Shown here one piece after another: positions 37,297-46,807 of a stretch of DNA of 64,000 nt. The translations under genes and the position numbers were made by a program. A model generated the notes under the pieces. The model saw only the letters and a program-made list of their open reading frames with translations. It ran no database searches and was not told the origin of the DNA. The stretch's first letter is position 1. Every line of letters begins with the position of its first letter. The stretch spans positions 1-64,000 of the forward strand of contig CAYVFU010000004.1 in the NCBI GenBank assembly GCA_964450495.1, in the 5' to 3' direction. Origin of the DNA: CALFUK01 sp964450495. GTDB taxonomy: Bacteria; Bacteroidota; Bacteroidia; Chitinophagales; Saprospiraceae.

Positions 37297-40200
37297 CTAT
37301 GCCTTCTTTTTTAATCCCTTCGTTTTACCTGCTGATAATTCCTTAACATCTTTTTGCCCCATCACTTCTAAATATTGATCACGTATTTTTTTGATGTGTT
37401 TGGCTAAATCCGCTTTCTTCCATGTTTTTGTTGGCACTGGGTCTAACACTGTTATGCATATGGTTGCAGGTTTTATTATATTTCTTCCCCGTGGCATCAC
37501 ATCATGGGCATTTTCAATAACAATTGGTACAATAGGGACTTTCGCTTGCATTGCCAGATGAAACGCCCCCTTTTTAAATTGCCCCAGTGAGTAATCGTAG
37601 CTCCTAGTCCCTTCTGGAAAAATGACAACTGATGTTCCACTTTTAAGTGCATCAACCGCAGGCTTCATCGCTTCTATCGCCTTTTCCTTATTAGTCCGAT
37701 CAATGAAGATCATGCCTTTTGATGCAGTCAAAATTTGGCCTAATACAGGCATTTTCTGAATTTCTTTTTTGCCGATACCAACTGTATCTTTTCGTAACAG
37801 TTTTGAGGCAATAATCATATCTGCATTACTCTGATGATTGAGGATAAATACGCAGGGACGACTAGCCCAGATTTTTTCTTCTCCTTTCACGGCAAGGTTG
37901 ATTCCTGCAAGTCTAGCAGCTAGATCCCCAAATGATGCCATCATAGAATTCCTACCTTGATCCCATGACCGTCCACGTGTACCAGTCAAAAATCCTTTTG
38001 CTGCAGCTGGAAATAATGAAGCCATAGTCAGAGCTGTTCTCAAGTAATTTGTAACAGTATTTCTATCAACACCATCAAATCTATACACTGGCCAGTCATT
38101 GACATATGCTTTTGCTGAAAGTTCTTTATCTGGATTAATCGCTACTGGATTACCTACCATATCTAATAAAGGCATATCCTCCGCACTGTCTGTATAGAAA
38201 TAAGACTTTGACAAATCAAGATTCAATGTATCTGATAACACTTGTGAAGCATGAGCTTTTCCTTCACCCCAGCAAGCAGGTTCAACTATATTACCTGTAA
38301 ATTTCCCATTTACGACTTCCATCTTTGTACACATCACATGTTCGATACCAAGATCACTAGCCACTGGTGTCACCTGATAAGGGGTTGCCGCTGAAATAAT
38401 AGCTACAGTATGACCTTTAGCTAAATGGGCTGCAACTAAAGCTCTCGATTCTGGATAAATGGCTTTCGCCAAATATTTGTAATAAACTTCTTCACCGACC
38501 TGTTTAAAAACATCTTCTTTAATTCCCTTGACACCTTTAGCACCAATAGCAGCAAGACTTGCAAAATTTTTATCTCCTACTGCATATACAAGAGCACCCC
38601 CAAATTGAGCAACTATCTCTCGATTTTTCATCTTACCACTCAAAATCCGAGTCTTTAAGAATTTAGAAGCAGAAAAACCTTTGATCAATGTTCTGTCTAA
38701 ATCAAAAAATGCGCCTATATGAGGTCCTTCCTCTGAATCGGTGATCCCAGTTGTGAGACTTTCAATTTTAGAACCTGGGACAACATTCTTCTCTAAAGGA
38801 ATAACCTTTGCCTCATTCGTCGATGTCCTAAGCACATAATCCTGTAGCTCTTTTATATAATCCGCAAGTACAGTCAACTCATCAAACAATACTTCCAGTT
38901 CTTTCTTCTTTCTATTTTTTCCTTTGGGTATAAGATTTCTGTTTTGAGCAAATCTTAAGCCATTAATAACGAAGGGTTTTGAGATTGATTCTATTCTGTG
39001 AATTTTACCTTGCCAATGCATTTCCTCTCCTAAAAACATACATTCGTGAAGGAGTCTATTTTCATTATACTCTTCATTCTTATCCATATTCTGTAAGGCA
39101 AGTGCAACTACGGTATATGCCTCTATGTAAGTATGCAATACGACTTGTGAAATAAGAATTGGCTGATCTCGCAAAATATCAAGCAGTTTCTCTTTATTTT
39201 TATGATTTAGCTTAGCGCGCCAATCTTCATCCATTAACCCAAAATCATATTCAATCTCATCAGAGAAATTAGGTTTATTAGAATAGAAAAATTCAAACTT
39301 AAATAAGTCTCTGAGATTCATGATTTCTTTCCAAAACACATCTTCTCTTTCCGAAGGCTTAAACTTTGCTGCTTTCAAAATGGCCAACTCAATAAAGGCA
39401 CGGTGATATAAATGATGTACACACATATTGGAATAATATGTGGAGATCAAATACTTTTCTGGTACAATTGCATATTTCGCTTTAGCTCCCTCTCCTATCT
39501 GCTGAATCAGATTTGCCTGCTTCAACAAATTCAATGCATATTGCACACTTTGGCTAATCGGAACTCCTCTGTCAACGAGTGTATCCGCTTTGTGCCTCTC
39601 CACAATATTCATTAAACTCAACACATTGTATTCTATCAAATTTTTAGTCAACGAAAACTTACTCAACAAGGTTGTACATATCAATGAAGCAGTTGTAACT
39701 GGTGTTATCTGATTAATACGGTGAACAAGTTCGAAAGCCAATTTAGGCAATGTATACTTTTCAGTAGGAGCTTGAAAATCATTTGGTATCTCTGCAAAAT
39801 GCTCCTCCTCTCTTTCGATAGGTTCACCAATTCGTACAGAAATACGTCCATAATTTTTACCCATATCTTTGATGTAATTCATCATCCACATCAAGTTCTC
39901 AGAGTTCTTTTGTTTACCTCTCCCTTCCATAGTCATCTCCTGCACGTCTTGGATCAAATCGTACACTACAGAGACAGGCACGTATTTCACTTCATCCTTA
40001 GATTGCTTTTCACCTTCAGCGATGTATTTGAGGATTCCCATTTTTGGCCAAACCAATTTACCTGTTCGAGATCTCGTACCTTCGATCGCCCACATAAAAT
40101 GTTCACGCTGTTTGACAAGGTGTGCAAGGAAATGTCTAAGACTGGCTTTGTAAATTTCATTATCTTTAAAAGAACGACGTATAAAGATCACTCCTGCTTT

Positions 40201-40602
40201 TCTACCCAATTTACCTACCCCAAAAAAACTCAAATTGATACCAGCAAAAATGTAAGGTATTGGCAACCCGTGCCTCGCCAATACAAGTGCCAAGACCCAC
40301 ATGTCTATGTAGGTCTTATGTGTCATTACAAATGCAACGGAATTTCGACGCATCAATTTACCTAAAGCTTTTAATTCATCAGGATCAATATCAATCGTCT
40401 TATCATAGCCCCTTGATAGTGTAAATTTAATCAGTTCGAACATCGCACTATCTGCATAAGGATCGTGCTCAGAGTATAGCTCCGTTATATATTCCTTGGC
40501 ATCTTTCTGTACGTCCTCAATAGGCGTATTATGCTTACTAGCTAATCTAGAGAGTGTTTGCTGAAAATCCTCCTCTTGAAAAATGAAATCAATACCTTGC
40601 AT
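37297..40602 (-). CDS. Fusion of PlsB-type glycerol-3-phosphate acyltransferase, HAD phosphatase and PlsC-type acyltransferase
   Basis: A 1,101-residue polypeptide with three enzyme modules. (1) PlsB/GPAT-like, ~1-600: HKTYID acceptor motif (~95), FAGINLSFFGVGKLGRKAGV, EGTRSRTGKL (~175), and the helical region RINQITPVTTASLICTTLLS typical of PlsB. (2) HAD-IB phosphatase, ~625-830: nucleophile FFDLDRTLIKGFS (~632), IISAATPYQV, and YFYTDSAEDMPLL. (3) PlsC-like, ~895-1085: NHQSNAD (~917), IFIDRTNKE, and FPEGTRS (~990). Known roles imply G3P to lysophosphatidate to phosphatidate; the HAD module could dephosphorylate an intermediate or the product, but this is inference. It is the first gene of the operon with gpsA. 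The cluster continues into a PLC-like lipoprotein gene. Confidence 0.92.
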   Translation of the reverse strand: MQGIDFIFQEEDFQQTLSRLASKHNTPIEDVQKDAKEYITELYSEHDPYADSAMFELIKFTLSRGYDKTIDIDPDELKALGKLMRRNSVAFVMTHKTYIDMWVLALVLARHGLPIPYIFAGINLSFFGVGKLGRKAGVIFIRRSFKDNEIYKASLRHFLAHLVKQREHFMWAIEGTRSRTGKLVWPKMGILKYIAEGEKQSKDEVKYVPVSVVYDLIQDVQEMTMEGRGKQKNSENLMWMMNYIKDMGKNYGRISVRIGEPIEREEEHFAEIPNDFQAPTEKYTLPKLAFELVHRINQITPVTTASLICTTLLSKFSLTKNLIEYNVLSLMNIVERHKADTLVDRGVPISQSVQYALNLLKQANLIQQIGEGAKAKYAIVPEKYLISTYYSNMCVHHLYHRAFIELAILKAAKFKPSEREDVFWKEIMNLRDLFKFEFFYSNKPNFSDEIEYDFGLMDEDWRAKLNHKNKEKLLDILRDQPILISQVVLHTYIEAYTVVALALQNMDKNEEYNENRLLHECMFLGEEMHWQGKIHRIESISKPFVINGLRFAQNRNLIPKGKNRKKKELEVLFDELTVLADYIKELQDYVLRTSTNEAKVIPLEKNVVPGSKIESLTTGITDSEEGPHIGAFFDLDRTLIKGFSASKFLKTRILSGKMKNREIVAQFGGALVYAVGDKNFASLAAIGAKGVKGIKEDVFKQVGEEVYYKYLAKAIYPESRALVAAHLAKGHTVAIISAATPYQVTPVASDLGIEHVMCTKMEVVNGKFTGNIVEPACWGEGKAHASQVLSDTLNLDLSKSYFYTDSAEDMPLLDMVGNPVAINPDKELSAKAYVNDWPVYRFDGVDRNTVTNYLRTALTMASLFPAAAKGFLTGTRGRSWDQGRNSMMASFGDLAARLAGINLAVKGEEKIWASRPCVFILNHQSNADMIIASKLLRKDTVGIGKKEIQKMPVLGQILTASKGMIFIDRTNKEKAIEAMKPAVDALKSGTSVVIFPEGTRSYDYSLGQFKKGAFHLAMQAKVPIVPIVIENAHDVMPRGRNIIKPATICITVLDPVPTKTWKKADLAKHIKKIRDQYLEVMGQKDVKELSAGKTKGLKKKA

Positions 40603-40677
40603 AAGCTTGAAGATAATTATAAGTAATGGTTAAACTATAACGAATGGGCCAAATCGTATGTGATTTTATGTTTATTG

Positions 40678-40685
40678 CAAATTTA
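40678..40685 (-). promoter_or_regulatory. -7 promoter box of the lipid operon
   Basis: On the minus strand TAAATTTG matches TAnnTTTG exactly, about 75 bp before the ATG of the PlsB-HAD-PlsC gene. No convincing -33 TTTG is visible. Confidence 0.4.
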
Positions 40686-40716
40686 ACCATCCATATCATT
40701 TAGGCTTCTGTGTATT

Positions 40717-41532
40717 ATGAAGAGAATCAAAGCGTTCAAACACCCTATTGTTAAAGGAAATGCTTTTGGCAGTTGGCTATTCGGAGAACCAAGTATGTAT
40801 GTGTATGTCTGGTATATAGATGGATTGTTGATTGATACAGGTCATCGTCGTATGCGCAAAGAAATTCTTGAAACAATTGGTGATTGGCAAGTAGATAAAT
40901 TATATGTGACACATCACCACGAAGATCATTCAGCAAACATTAAAGTCATTAAAAAACACTTCAATTGTCAAGTATTGACATCTTCAAAGTGTGCAGAGAT
41001 TATGAAAAAGCCTCCTTCCCTAAGCCCAGCACAACACTTCATGTGGGGATTAGCAGATTCCTATGATAATTTCACTATTGAAAATGATCGTATTGAAACA
41101 AAGAACTACTCTTTTCAAATCTTGCCAATACCAGGACATGCTTCTGATATGGTTTGCTTATATGAAGAAAATCAAGGCTGGTTATTTTCTGCAGATTTGT
41201 ATTTGCATCATTACGTCAAATATTTTATGCGGTCAGAAAGTATGAGGGAGTCAATTAAATCGCTTGCTAGAGTGAAAGCGCTTGATTTTGATACTATGTT
41301 TTGTGCACATAATCCACAATTAGATAACCCAAAGGCGCTCCTTCAGCGAAAGCAACAGTTCTTTGAGGACTTTTACGGAAATGTGATTGAGAGGCATGAC
41401 AAAGGCATGTCAGAGAAAGAGATATTTACCGATATGGGATTGCATGAAGCTGGTCGTATTAAGTGGATGTCATTAGGGGCATTGTCTGGGTTAAATATGG
41501 TAAGATCTGTACTGAGAGATGAATCCTTATAA
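40717..41532 (+). CDS. Metallo-beta-lactamase-fold hydrolase
   Basis: 271 residues. The MBL metal motif HxHxDH is present as THHHEDHSANIK (~65), with later ligands in PIPGHASDMVCLYEEN (His) and FSADLYLHHYVKY (Asp), and FCAHNPQLDNP as the last histidine. Family members range from glyoxalase II to quinone-related hydrolases; the substrate is unknown. It is divergent from the lipid operon and sits alone, with a terminator-like hairpin downstream that points the other way, toward the dcw cluster. Confidence 0.88.
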   Translation: MKRIKAFKHPIVKGNAFGSWLFGEPSMYVYVWYIDGLLIDTGHRRMRKEILETIGDWQVDKLYVTHHHEDHSANIKVIKKHFNCQVLTSSKCAEIMKKPPSLSPAQHFMWGLADSYDNFTIENDRIETKNYSFQILPIPGHASDMVCLYEENQGWLFSADLYLHHYVKYFMRSESMRESIKSLARVKALDFDTMFCAHNPQLDNPKALLQRKQQFFEDFYGNVIERHDKGMSEKEIFTDMGLHEAGRIKWMSLGALSGLNMVRSVLRDESL

Positions 41533-41606
41533 TTAGTCTAGAACACAATTAATTAGATTGAAAGATTGTCACGATTAACTCTACATCTAAATAATCCTGT
41601 TCAGAC

Positions 41607-41635
41607 AAAAAAAGGTCCCAGCGGGGAGCTGGGAC
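41607..41635 (-). terminator. Terminator hairpin of the dcw cluster
   Basis: A perfect 8-bp GC-rich stem (GTCCCAGC 41615-41622 and GCTGGGAC 41628-41635, loop 41623-41627) is followed on the minus strand by a run of seven T (41613-41607). It lies about 185 bases past the ftsZ stop. The rest of the 286-bp spacer 41533-41818 shows nothing else. Confidence 0.75.
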
Positions 41636-41818
41636 GCATTCAATAAACCAATCTCATGTATAAAACATGATATTATAAAAAGACGAAATCCATATTTAGC
41701 ACACATTTAAGTGTGAAGGTTCTGATTAACATTCTTTCTATCTCAGATTGGTTGTGATTAACATTTTTAAAATGTTGGTTGAAAAATGATAATTAAAAAT
41801 TTTATGTAACCGATTTTT

Positions 41819-43264
41819 TTAATCGACGTTATCGTATAAAAATTGATTGCCTCTTGACAATGGAGAATCTTCATCATCAGAAATCGAAAGCCTTGATCGG
41901 GCCTGGGTATTTTCTACATCTACATCATCTAACATGACATTTCTTCTTTTGTAAGCTGGGACTTTTTCCAACTCTGCAATTGTAGAAGGATTATCAATTG
42001 GTTTACTGCTTAAATCACGCTGCTGCTTAATCCGACTTTGCTCTTTGAGCATTTTATCTTTATCTATCTCTTGAAATATTTTAGGCGTTACTTGTGCTTC
42101 AACTCTTTCTGCGAATGGTTCTGAAGTAACTTGATTGTGCGACTCGTGAGAGAACGTTTTTGTAATTGGAATGTCCACATCTAGATCAACAACTTGGCTC
42201 AAGTCTCCTTCATCATATCCAACAGAAATTCCAAATTCTTTTTCCATGTCCTGATCATCCAATGGAACAACAATTTTCTCTCTTTTTGACTTATCGTAAG
42301 CATAATCACTTTCTACAAAACCAGTAGCAATTAATGTGATACTTATTTTTTCTCCTAATGACTCATCCAAACAATTCCCCCAAATCAAATCAGTGCCATG
42401 TCCTGCTTCTTCTTGCACATATTCAGTGATCTCTCCTATTTCGTCCATGGTTACCTCTTTAGTACCAGACGTAATGTTTAATAAAATATGTTGCGCTCCC
42501 CGGATATCATTATCTTCTAATAATGGAGAATTTAATGCGGCATGAATGGCTTTGCGTGCGCGATCATCTCCTTCTGCAGTTGCATTTCCCATCATTGCGA
42601 CACCACTTGCGCGCATGACGTGATTAACATCCTCAAAATCTACATTTATGTAACCAGGAACAGTAATTATTTCAGCTATACCTTTTGCTGCTGTGGTTAA
42701 TATTTCATCTGCATGACCAAATGCCTCTGACAGTCCCAGATCACCATAAGCTTCTCTGACTTTGTCATTTGAAATCACTAAAATAGCATCAACATATTTT
42801 TTTAATTCTTCTAAACCTTCAAGTGCTTGTCTGTGCCTGCGCATCCCTTCAAACTTAAACGGAAGTGTGACAATACCGACAGTCAACAGATCTTGCTCCT
42901 TTGCTGCTTTAGCAATTATTGGTGCAGCTCCAGTACCAGTACCGCCACCCATACCAGCAGTAATGAAAACCATTTTAGTGCCGTCATTTAAAAAGGTACG
43001 AATATCTTCTATAGATTCAATGCAAGCTTGTTTTCCTATTTCTGGTTTAGATCCGGCACCTCTTCCCTCTGTTAAATGTGGACCTAATTGTATTTTGGTT
43101 AATACAGGATTAGATATCAATGCTTGATTATCTGTATTGCAAATAACAAAGTCAACTCCTGCAATTCCTTGCTCAAACATGTCTTTCACAGCGTTTCCGC
43201 CGCCACCGCCAACGCCTATCACCTTTATTATTGACCTATCATTTTTTGGTATATCAAATAACAT
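41819..43264 (-). CDS. ftsZ: Cell division GTPase FtsZ
   Basis: 481 residues. It polymerises at midcell into the Z ring. The N-terminal GGGGGNAVKDM and tubulin signature GMGGGTGTGAAPIIAKAAK (~105-123) bind GTP, and the T7 region and central helix (YINVDFEDVNHVM) are present. The globular domain ends near residue 320; a long variable linker (~330-460, rich in E, K and S) leads to a conserved tail NQFLYDNVD. The linker makes it longer than the E. coli protein (383), as in many Bacteroidota. Last gene of the cluster, 21 bases after ftsA. Confidence 0.97.
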   Translation of the reverse strand: MLFDIPKNDRSIIKVIGVGGGGGNAVKDMFEQGIAGVDFVICNTDNQALISNPVLTKIQLGPHLTEGRGAGSKPEIGKQACIESIEDIRTFLNDGTKMVFITAGMGGGTGTGAAPIIAKAAKEQDLLTVGIVTLPFKFEGMRRHRQALEGLEELKKYVDAILVISNDKVREAYGDLGLSEAFGHADEILTTAAKGIAEIITVPGYINVDFEDVNHVMRASGVAMMGNATAEGDDRARKAIHAALNSPLLEDNDIRGAQHILLNITSGTKEVTMDEIGEITEYVQEEAGHGTDLIWGNCLDESLGEKISITLIATGFVESDYAYDKSKREKIVVPLDDQDMEKEFGISVGYDEGDLSQVVDLDVDIPITKTFSHESHNQVTSEPFAERVEAQVTPKIFQEIDKDKMLKEQSRIKQQRDLSSKPIDNPSTIAELEKVPAYKRRNVMLDDVDVENTQARSRLSISDDEDSPLSRGNQFLYDNVD

Positions 43265-43285
43265 AATAAATGAGTTTCTTGTTAA

Positions 43286-44614
43286 TTAAAATTCAGAATC
43301 TGGTTTTGCTTCAAAAAAGTCTTTCGTATAAGAAAATATAGTATCTAATATTTTCTTGCCTGATTTCTTATCTTCTCCTTCAATTTCTTCACCATCGTCA
43401 TTATTGCCTTGTTCGTTATAATAATTTATTTGCTCTTCTAATTCTATGTTATTAATAGAATGAATTAATAAACCTACAGCTGTTGCATAAATTGGACTAG
43501 CTAAAATCCCGTTATATCCATGCGCCAAATGTTCGACAGGCTCTCCTCGTCGTGTAGGTAAACCAGTGTGGTATTCTGCTAATAAATTAATGTGATTTAA
43601 TAAAGAACCGCCACCAGTCAAAACTAATCCACCGAATAATTTTTTATCGTATCCAGATCGCTGTATTTCCCAATAAATAAAATCAAATATTTCTTCAACT
43701 CTGGATTGAATTATTCTTGCTAAATTCTTTTCTGATATTTCTTTTGGCTCACGCCCTCTTAACCCAGGAATTGTAATAATTCGATTGTCATAAATTTCAT
43801 CAGCGAGTGCAGAACCAAATTTTACTTTTAATTTTTCTGCTTGGTCTAACATTACTGTACATCCTTCTTGAATATCTTTGGTAATCATATTACCTCCAAA
43901 TGGGATGACTGCTGTATGACGAATGATACCCTCTTTAAATATGGTGATGTCCGTCGTACCTCCACCTATATCTACTAGTGCAATCCCTGCTTCTTTTTCT
44001 TCGTCACTTAATACAGCTGATGCAGATGCAATCGGCTCCAATGTCATATCAGCAACTTCCAGCCCAACTTTTTCAACACACTTTAATATATTTCTCGAGG
44101 CTGTAATTTGACCTGTAATGATATGGAAATTAGCTTCTAAACGAATGCCTGACATCCCGATTGGGTCGAGAATATCTTGTTCGTCATCAACGGTAAATTC
44201 CTGTGGAATAACATGTAATATTTTGTCTCCTGGAGGAAGGACAAGCTTATACATATCTTTAATCAACTTATCGACGTCTTGCTCTGATATTTCTGTATTG
44301 TAATCATTACGGACAAGCAGACCATGATGGTGTAGACTTTTAATGTGCTGACCTGCAATACCTACGTGGACTGTTTTGAATTTTCGCTTGCATTGACGTT
44401 CGGCCTTTTGTATGGCGTCGCGAATGGCTTTCACCGTTTTATCTATATTGGCAACTACTCCACGAGTCACACCTTCAGATACGTCTGTACCCATTCCTAC
44501 GACTTCAATTTTGTCGTATTCGTTTCTGTAGCCAGCAATAGCACAGACTTTGGTTGTCCCTATATCAAGGGCTACCACAAGTTTTTGAGAAGGATGAATC
44601 TTTTCCATAGTCAT
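43286..44614 (-). CDS. ftsA: Cell division protein FtsA (actin-like membrane tether of FtsZ)
   Basis: 442 residues. Actin-fold ATPase that tethers FtsZ to the membrane: LVVALDIGTTKVCAIAGYR (phosphate 1), GIALVDIGGGTTDITIFKEG (phosphate 2), and LFGGLVLTGGGSLLNHINLL (adenosine). The 1c-like segment follows TVHVGIAGQHIKSLHHHG. The C-terminus ends in ILDTIFSYTKDFFEAK, a likely amphipathic membrane-targeting helix after an acidic linker. It lies 14 bases after ftsQ and just before ftsZ. Confidence 0.96.
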   Translation of the reverse strand: MTMEKIHPSQKLVVALDIGTTKVCAIAGYRNEYDKIEVVGMGTDVSEGVTRGVVANIDKTVKAIRDAIQKAERQCKRKFKTVHVGIAGQHIKSLHHHGLLVRNDYNTEISEQDVDKLIKDMYKLVLPPGDKILHVIPQEFTVDDEQDILDPIGMSGIRLEANFHIITGQITASRNILKCVEKVGLEVADMTLEPIASASAVLSDEEKEAGIALVDIGGGTTDITIFKEGIIRHTAVIPFGGNMITKDIQEGCTVMLDQAEKLKVKFGSALADEIYDNRIITIPGLRGREPKEISEKNLARIIQSRVEEIFDFIYWEIQRSGYDKKLFGGLVLTGGGSLLNHINLLAEYHTGLPTRRGEPVEHLAHGYNGILASPIYATAVGLLIHSINNIELEEQINYYNEQGNNDDGEEIEGEDKKSGKKILDTIFSYTKDFFEAKPDSEF

Positions 44615-44628
44615 TACGTTACGTATGA

Positions 44629-45444
44629 TTAACTAGAAATTATTTTACTATCTTTTCCATTGTCTCCAATAATCTGATTGGTATATTCGTAAATAAACCG
44701 CTCATATTTATCAAAACCTTTAATCCGCACAATGGATTTATATGTCAATTTTATATTTCTTAATTTAAGGTTCAACTTGTCAGCTGATCCAAGAATTAAT
44801 TCTTGTTTTCCAACTTTTGGCACCAGCGTTATTGCACCGTCTTTCTCCACATAAATCTGTTCAATCAATGCTTGCAAAAAATCATCTTTTGGCAACTCCT
44901 TTGCAATGGCTAGAATGTCATGAATTTTATGTGCATTCATTTCTCTCCAATTAGGAATATACTTATCAATGTATCCTGAAGCTATTGGAACACGAACTGC
45001 AGATCCTTTAACGGTCTTTATTCTTTCACCATATTTGTCTAAATAATAATCTTCGCCATTTTCTGCCATGATCCGCACGACTGGTGCACGTTGCTTTATC
45101 GTCACATGAAGAATATTTTTTCCATCGACATACACTTCTGCATGTTCAATGCGAGAATCTTTATTTAATGCAGACTCCAATTTTCTAGAATCAATATCCA
45201 CAAATTTAATGTCTTGGATATCCGTGCCAAAAAACTGCTCAATGTGCAATTCTGCCATTTCCTTAGAGACTAAATTTCTTGAGCCTTCTAGATTTTCAAT
45301 TTCGACACTCAATTGATTGATGTGTCTATTTAAATGCGTATTAACAGAAACCCAAAGCAAGACAGCTACCGCTAGGATAGCCATGAACCATAGGAACTTG
45401 TCCCATAACTGTCTCATGTGCTTTTGATTTACTTTTTTACGCAT
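44629..45444 (-). CDS. ftsQ: Cell division protein FtsQ
   Basis: 271 residues. A short cytoplasmic N-terminus, one transmembrane helix (WFMAILAVAVLLWVSVN, ~19-36) and an extracytoplasmic part with a POTRA-like segment (LHIEQFFGTDIQDIKFVDID, SRIEHAEVYVDGKNILHVTI). It bridges the early Z ring to FtsL and FtsI. Sequence conservation of FtsQ is low; the assignment rests on topology and on its position between murC and ftsA. Its ATG overlaps the murC 3' end by eight bases. Confidence 0.88.
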   Translation of the reverse strand: MRKKVNQKHMRQLWDKFLWFMAILAVAVLLWVSVNTHLNRHINQLSVEIENLEGSRNLVSKEMAELHIEQFFGTDIQDIKFVDIDSRKLESALNKDSRIEHAEVYVDGKNILHVTIKQRAPVVRIMAENGEDYYLDKYGERIKTVKGSAVRVPIASGYIDKYIPNWREMNAHKIHDILAIAKELPKDDFLQALIEQIYVEKDGAITLVPKVGKQELILGSADKLNLKLRNIKLTYKSIVRIKGFDKYERFIYEYTNQIIGDNGKDSKIISS

Positions 45445-46807
45445 TAAAATATTTCTCTTTTATTTCTATTACTTTTTTATCTATATCTCCGGCCCCTGTT
45501 ATCAATAAGATTTCAAATGGCTTGTTTTTCAATGTGTCAATCAATTCACTTTGATGAATCAATTGTTTATCTTCTAGGGTAACTTTTTCAAATATTATAT
45601 TTGATGTTACACCTTCAATCGGTAATTCTCTTGCAGGATAAATTTCTGTCAAAATCAATGTATCTGGTTTCGACAATTCTTTCGCAAATCCATCTACAAA
45701 ATCTCGGGTCCTTGTAAATAAATGAGGTTGAAAAACAACTGTCAATTTTTTATTAGGATATAATTCCCGTGTCGCATTTATTGCCGCTTTTAATTCTGTC
45801 GGATGATGTGCATAATCATCAATCAAAACAGCATCATCTTTTTCAGCAACCAATTCAAATCTTCGTTTTATCCCTTTAAACGATTCGATAGATTGTTTTA
45901 AGTCTTCCCATGTACAACCCAACTCTTTTGATACTGCTGTTGCGACAACTGCATTCGACACATTGTGTCTACCACCGAGCGCTAAAGCAAAACCGTCAAT
46001 CGCATTATCGACTTTTAGTGAATAATGAAATCTGCCATTTTCTACTCGTACATCAGTTGCATGTAGATCACCTTCATTAATACCAAATGTCTGTATAGAC
46101 ACGCCGTTATCCATCAATGCTCGCTTCCACTCCTCATCTATGTTATTCCTTATCGAAGTATGCACCCATAAAGATCCGCCTTGCTTTATATTCAGTGTGA
46201 AATCTTTAAAGCCTTGATGTACCGATTTTTTATCTCCATAAATATCAAGGTGGTCAGCATCCATCGACAATATAACCGCGATGTCAGGATACAATCGTAA
46301 AAAAGAGCGATCGTATTCATCAGCTTCAGCAACTACCCAATCAGAATCACCATATAAATAATTTGAGTTAAAGTTTTTCATGATGCCGCCTACAAAAGCT
46401 GAAATATCAATTCCTGAATTTTTTAACAAATAGGAAACAATAGAGCAAGTGGTGGTCTTACCATGAGTCCCTGCAACCGCTATGGTTTTCTTTTCTTTAC
46501 TGATCATACCCAACACTTCCGATCGTTTATAAATCGGCATGCTATTTATTAAATGGACATACTCAGCATTATCTTTTGGTATAGCTGGTGTAAAAATTAC
46601 CATGTCAATAGAATCCGGTATTAGTGATACATTTTCTTCGTAGTGTATCTCCATACCTTCGCTTTCCAACGTTTTGGTAAGCACAGTAGAAGTTTTATCA
46701 TACCCACTGATCATTTTTCCTGCTTTAAGGAAATATCTTGCCAGTGCACTCATTCCAATCCCTCCAATACCTAAAAAATAGATATGTTTTACTTCTTTTA
46801 TTTTCAT
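45437..46807 (-). CDS. murC: UDP-N-acetylmuramate--L-alanine ligase
   Basis: 456 residues. It adds L-Ala to UDP-MurNAc, the first peptide step. The N-terminal Rossmann motif IYFLGIGGIGMSALARYFL, the ATP loop VAGTHGKTTTCSIVSYLL (~111-128), DADHLDIYGD and the C-terminal IDDYAHHPTELKAAI are intact. Its ATG shares one base with the murG stop, and its end overlaps ftsQ. Confidence 0.97.
   Translation of the reverse strand: MKIKEVKHIYFLGIGGIGMSALARYFLKAGKMISGYDKTSTVLTKTLESEGMEIHYEENVSLIPDSIDMVIFTPAIPKDNAEYVHLINSMPIYKRSEVLGMISKEKKTIAVAGTHGKTTTCSIVSYLLKNSGIDISAFVGGIMKNFNSNYLYGDSDWVVAEADEYDRSFLRLYPDIAVILSMDADHLDIYGDKKSVHQGFKDFTLNIKQGGSLWVHTSIRNNIDEEWKRALMDNGVSIQTFGINEGDLHATDVRVENGRFHYSLKVDNAIDGFALALGGRHNVSNAVVATAVSKELGCTWEDLKQSIESFKGIKRRFELVAEKDDAVLIDDYAHHPTELKAAINATRELYPNKKLTVVFQPHLFTRTRDFVDGFAKELSKPDTLILTEIYPARELPIEGVTSNIIFEKVTLEDKQLIHQSELIDTLKNKPFEILLITGAGDIDKKVIEIKEKYFNA

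Noticed and set aside
39721..40365. A 214-codon + strand reading frame antisense to the PlsB-like module
   Set aside because: It lies wholly inside the well-supported acyltransferase gene, has no recognisable motif and an unlikely composition (many His, Phe, Ser), as expected for an antisense shadow.
41642..41818. A small RNA or peptide gene between the dcw terminator and ftsZ
   Set aside because: Only short AT-rich sequence with a CACA(T)TTAAGTGTG palindrome is seen; no promoter or ORF supports a gene.
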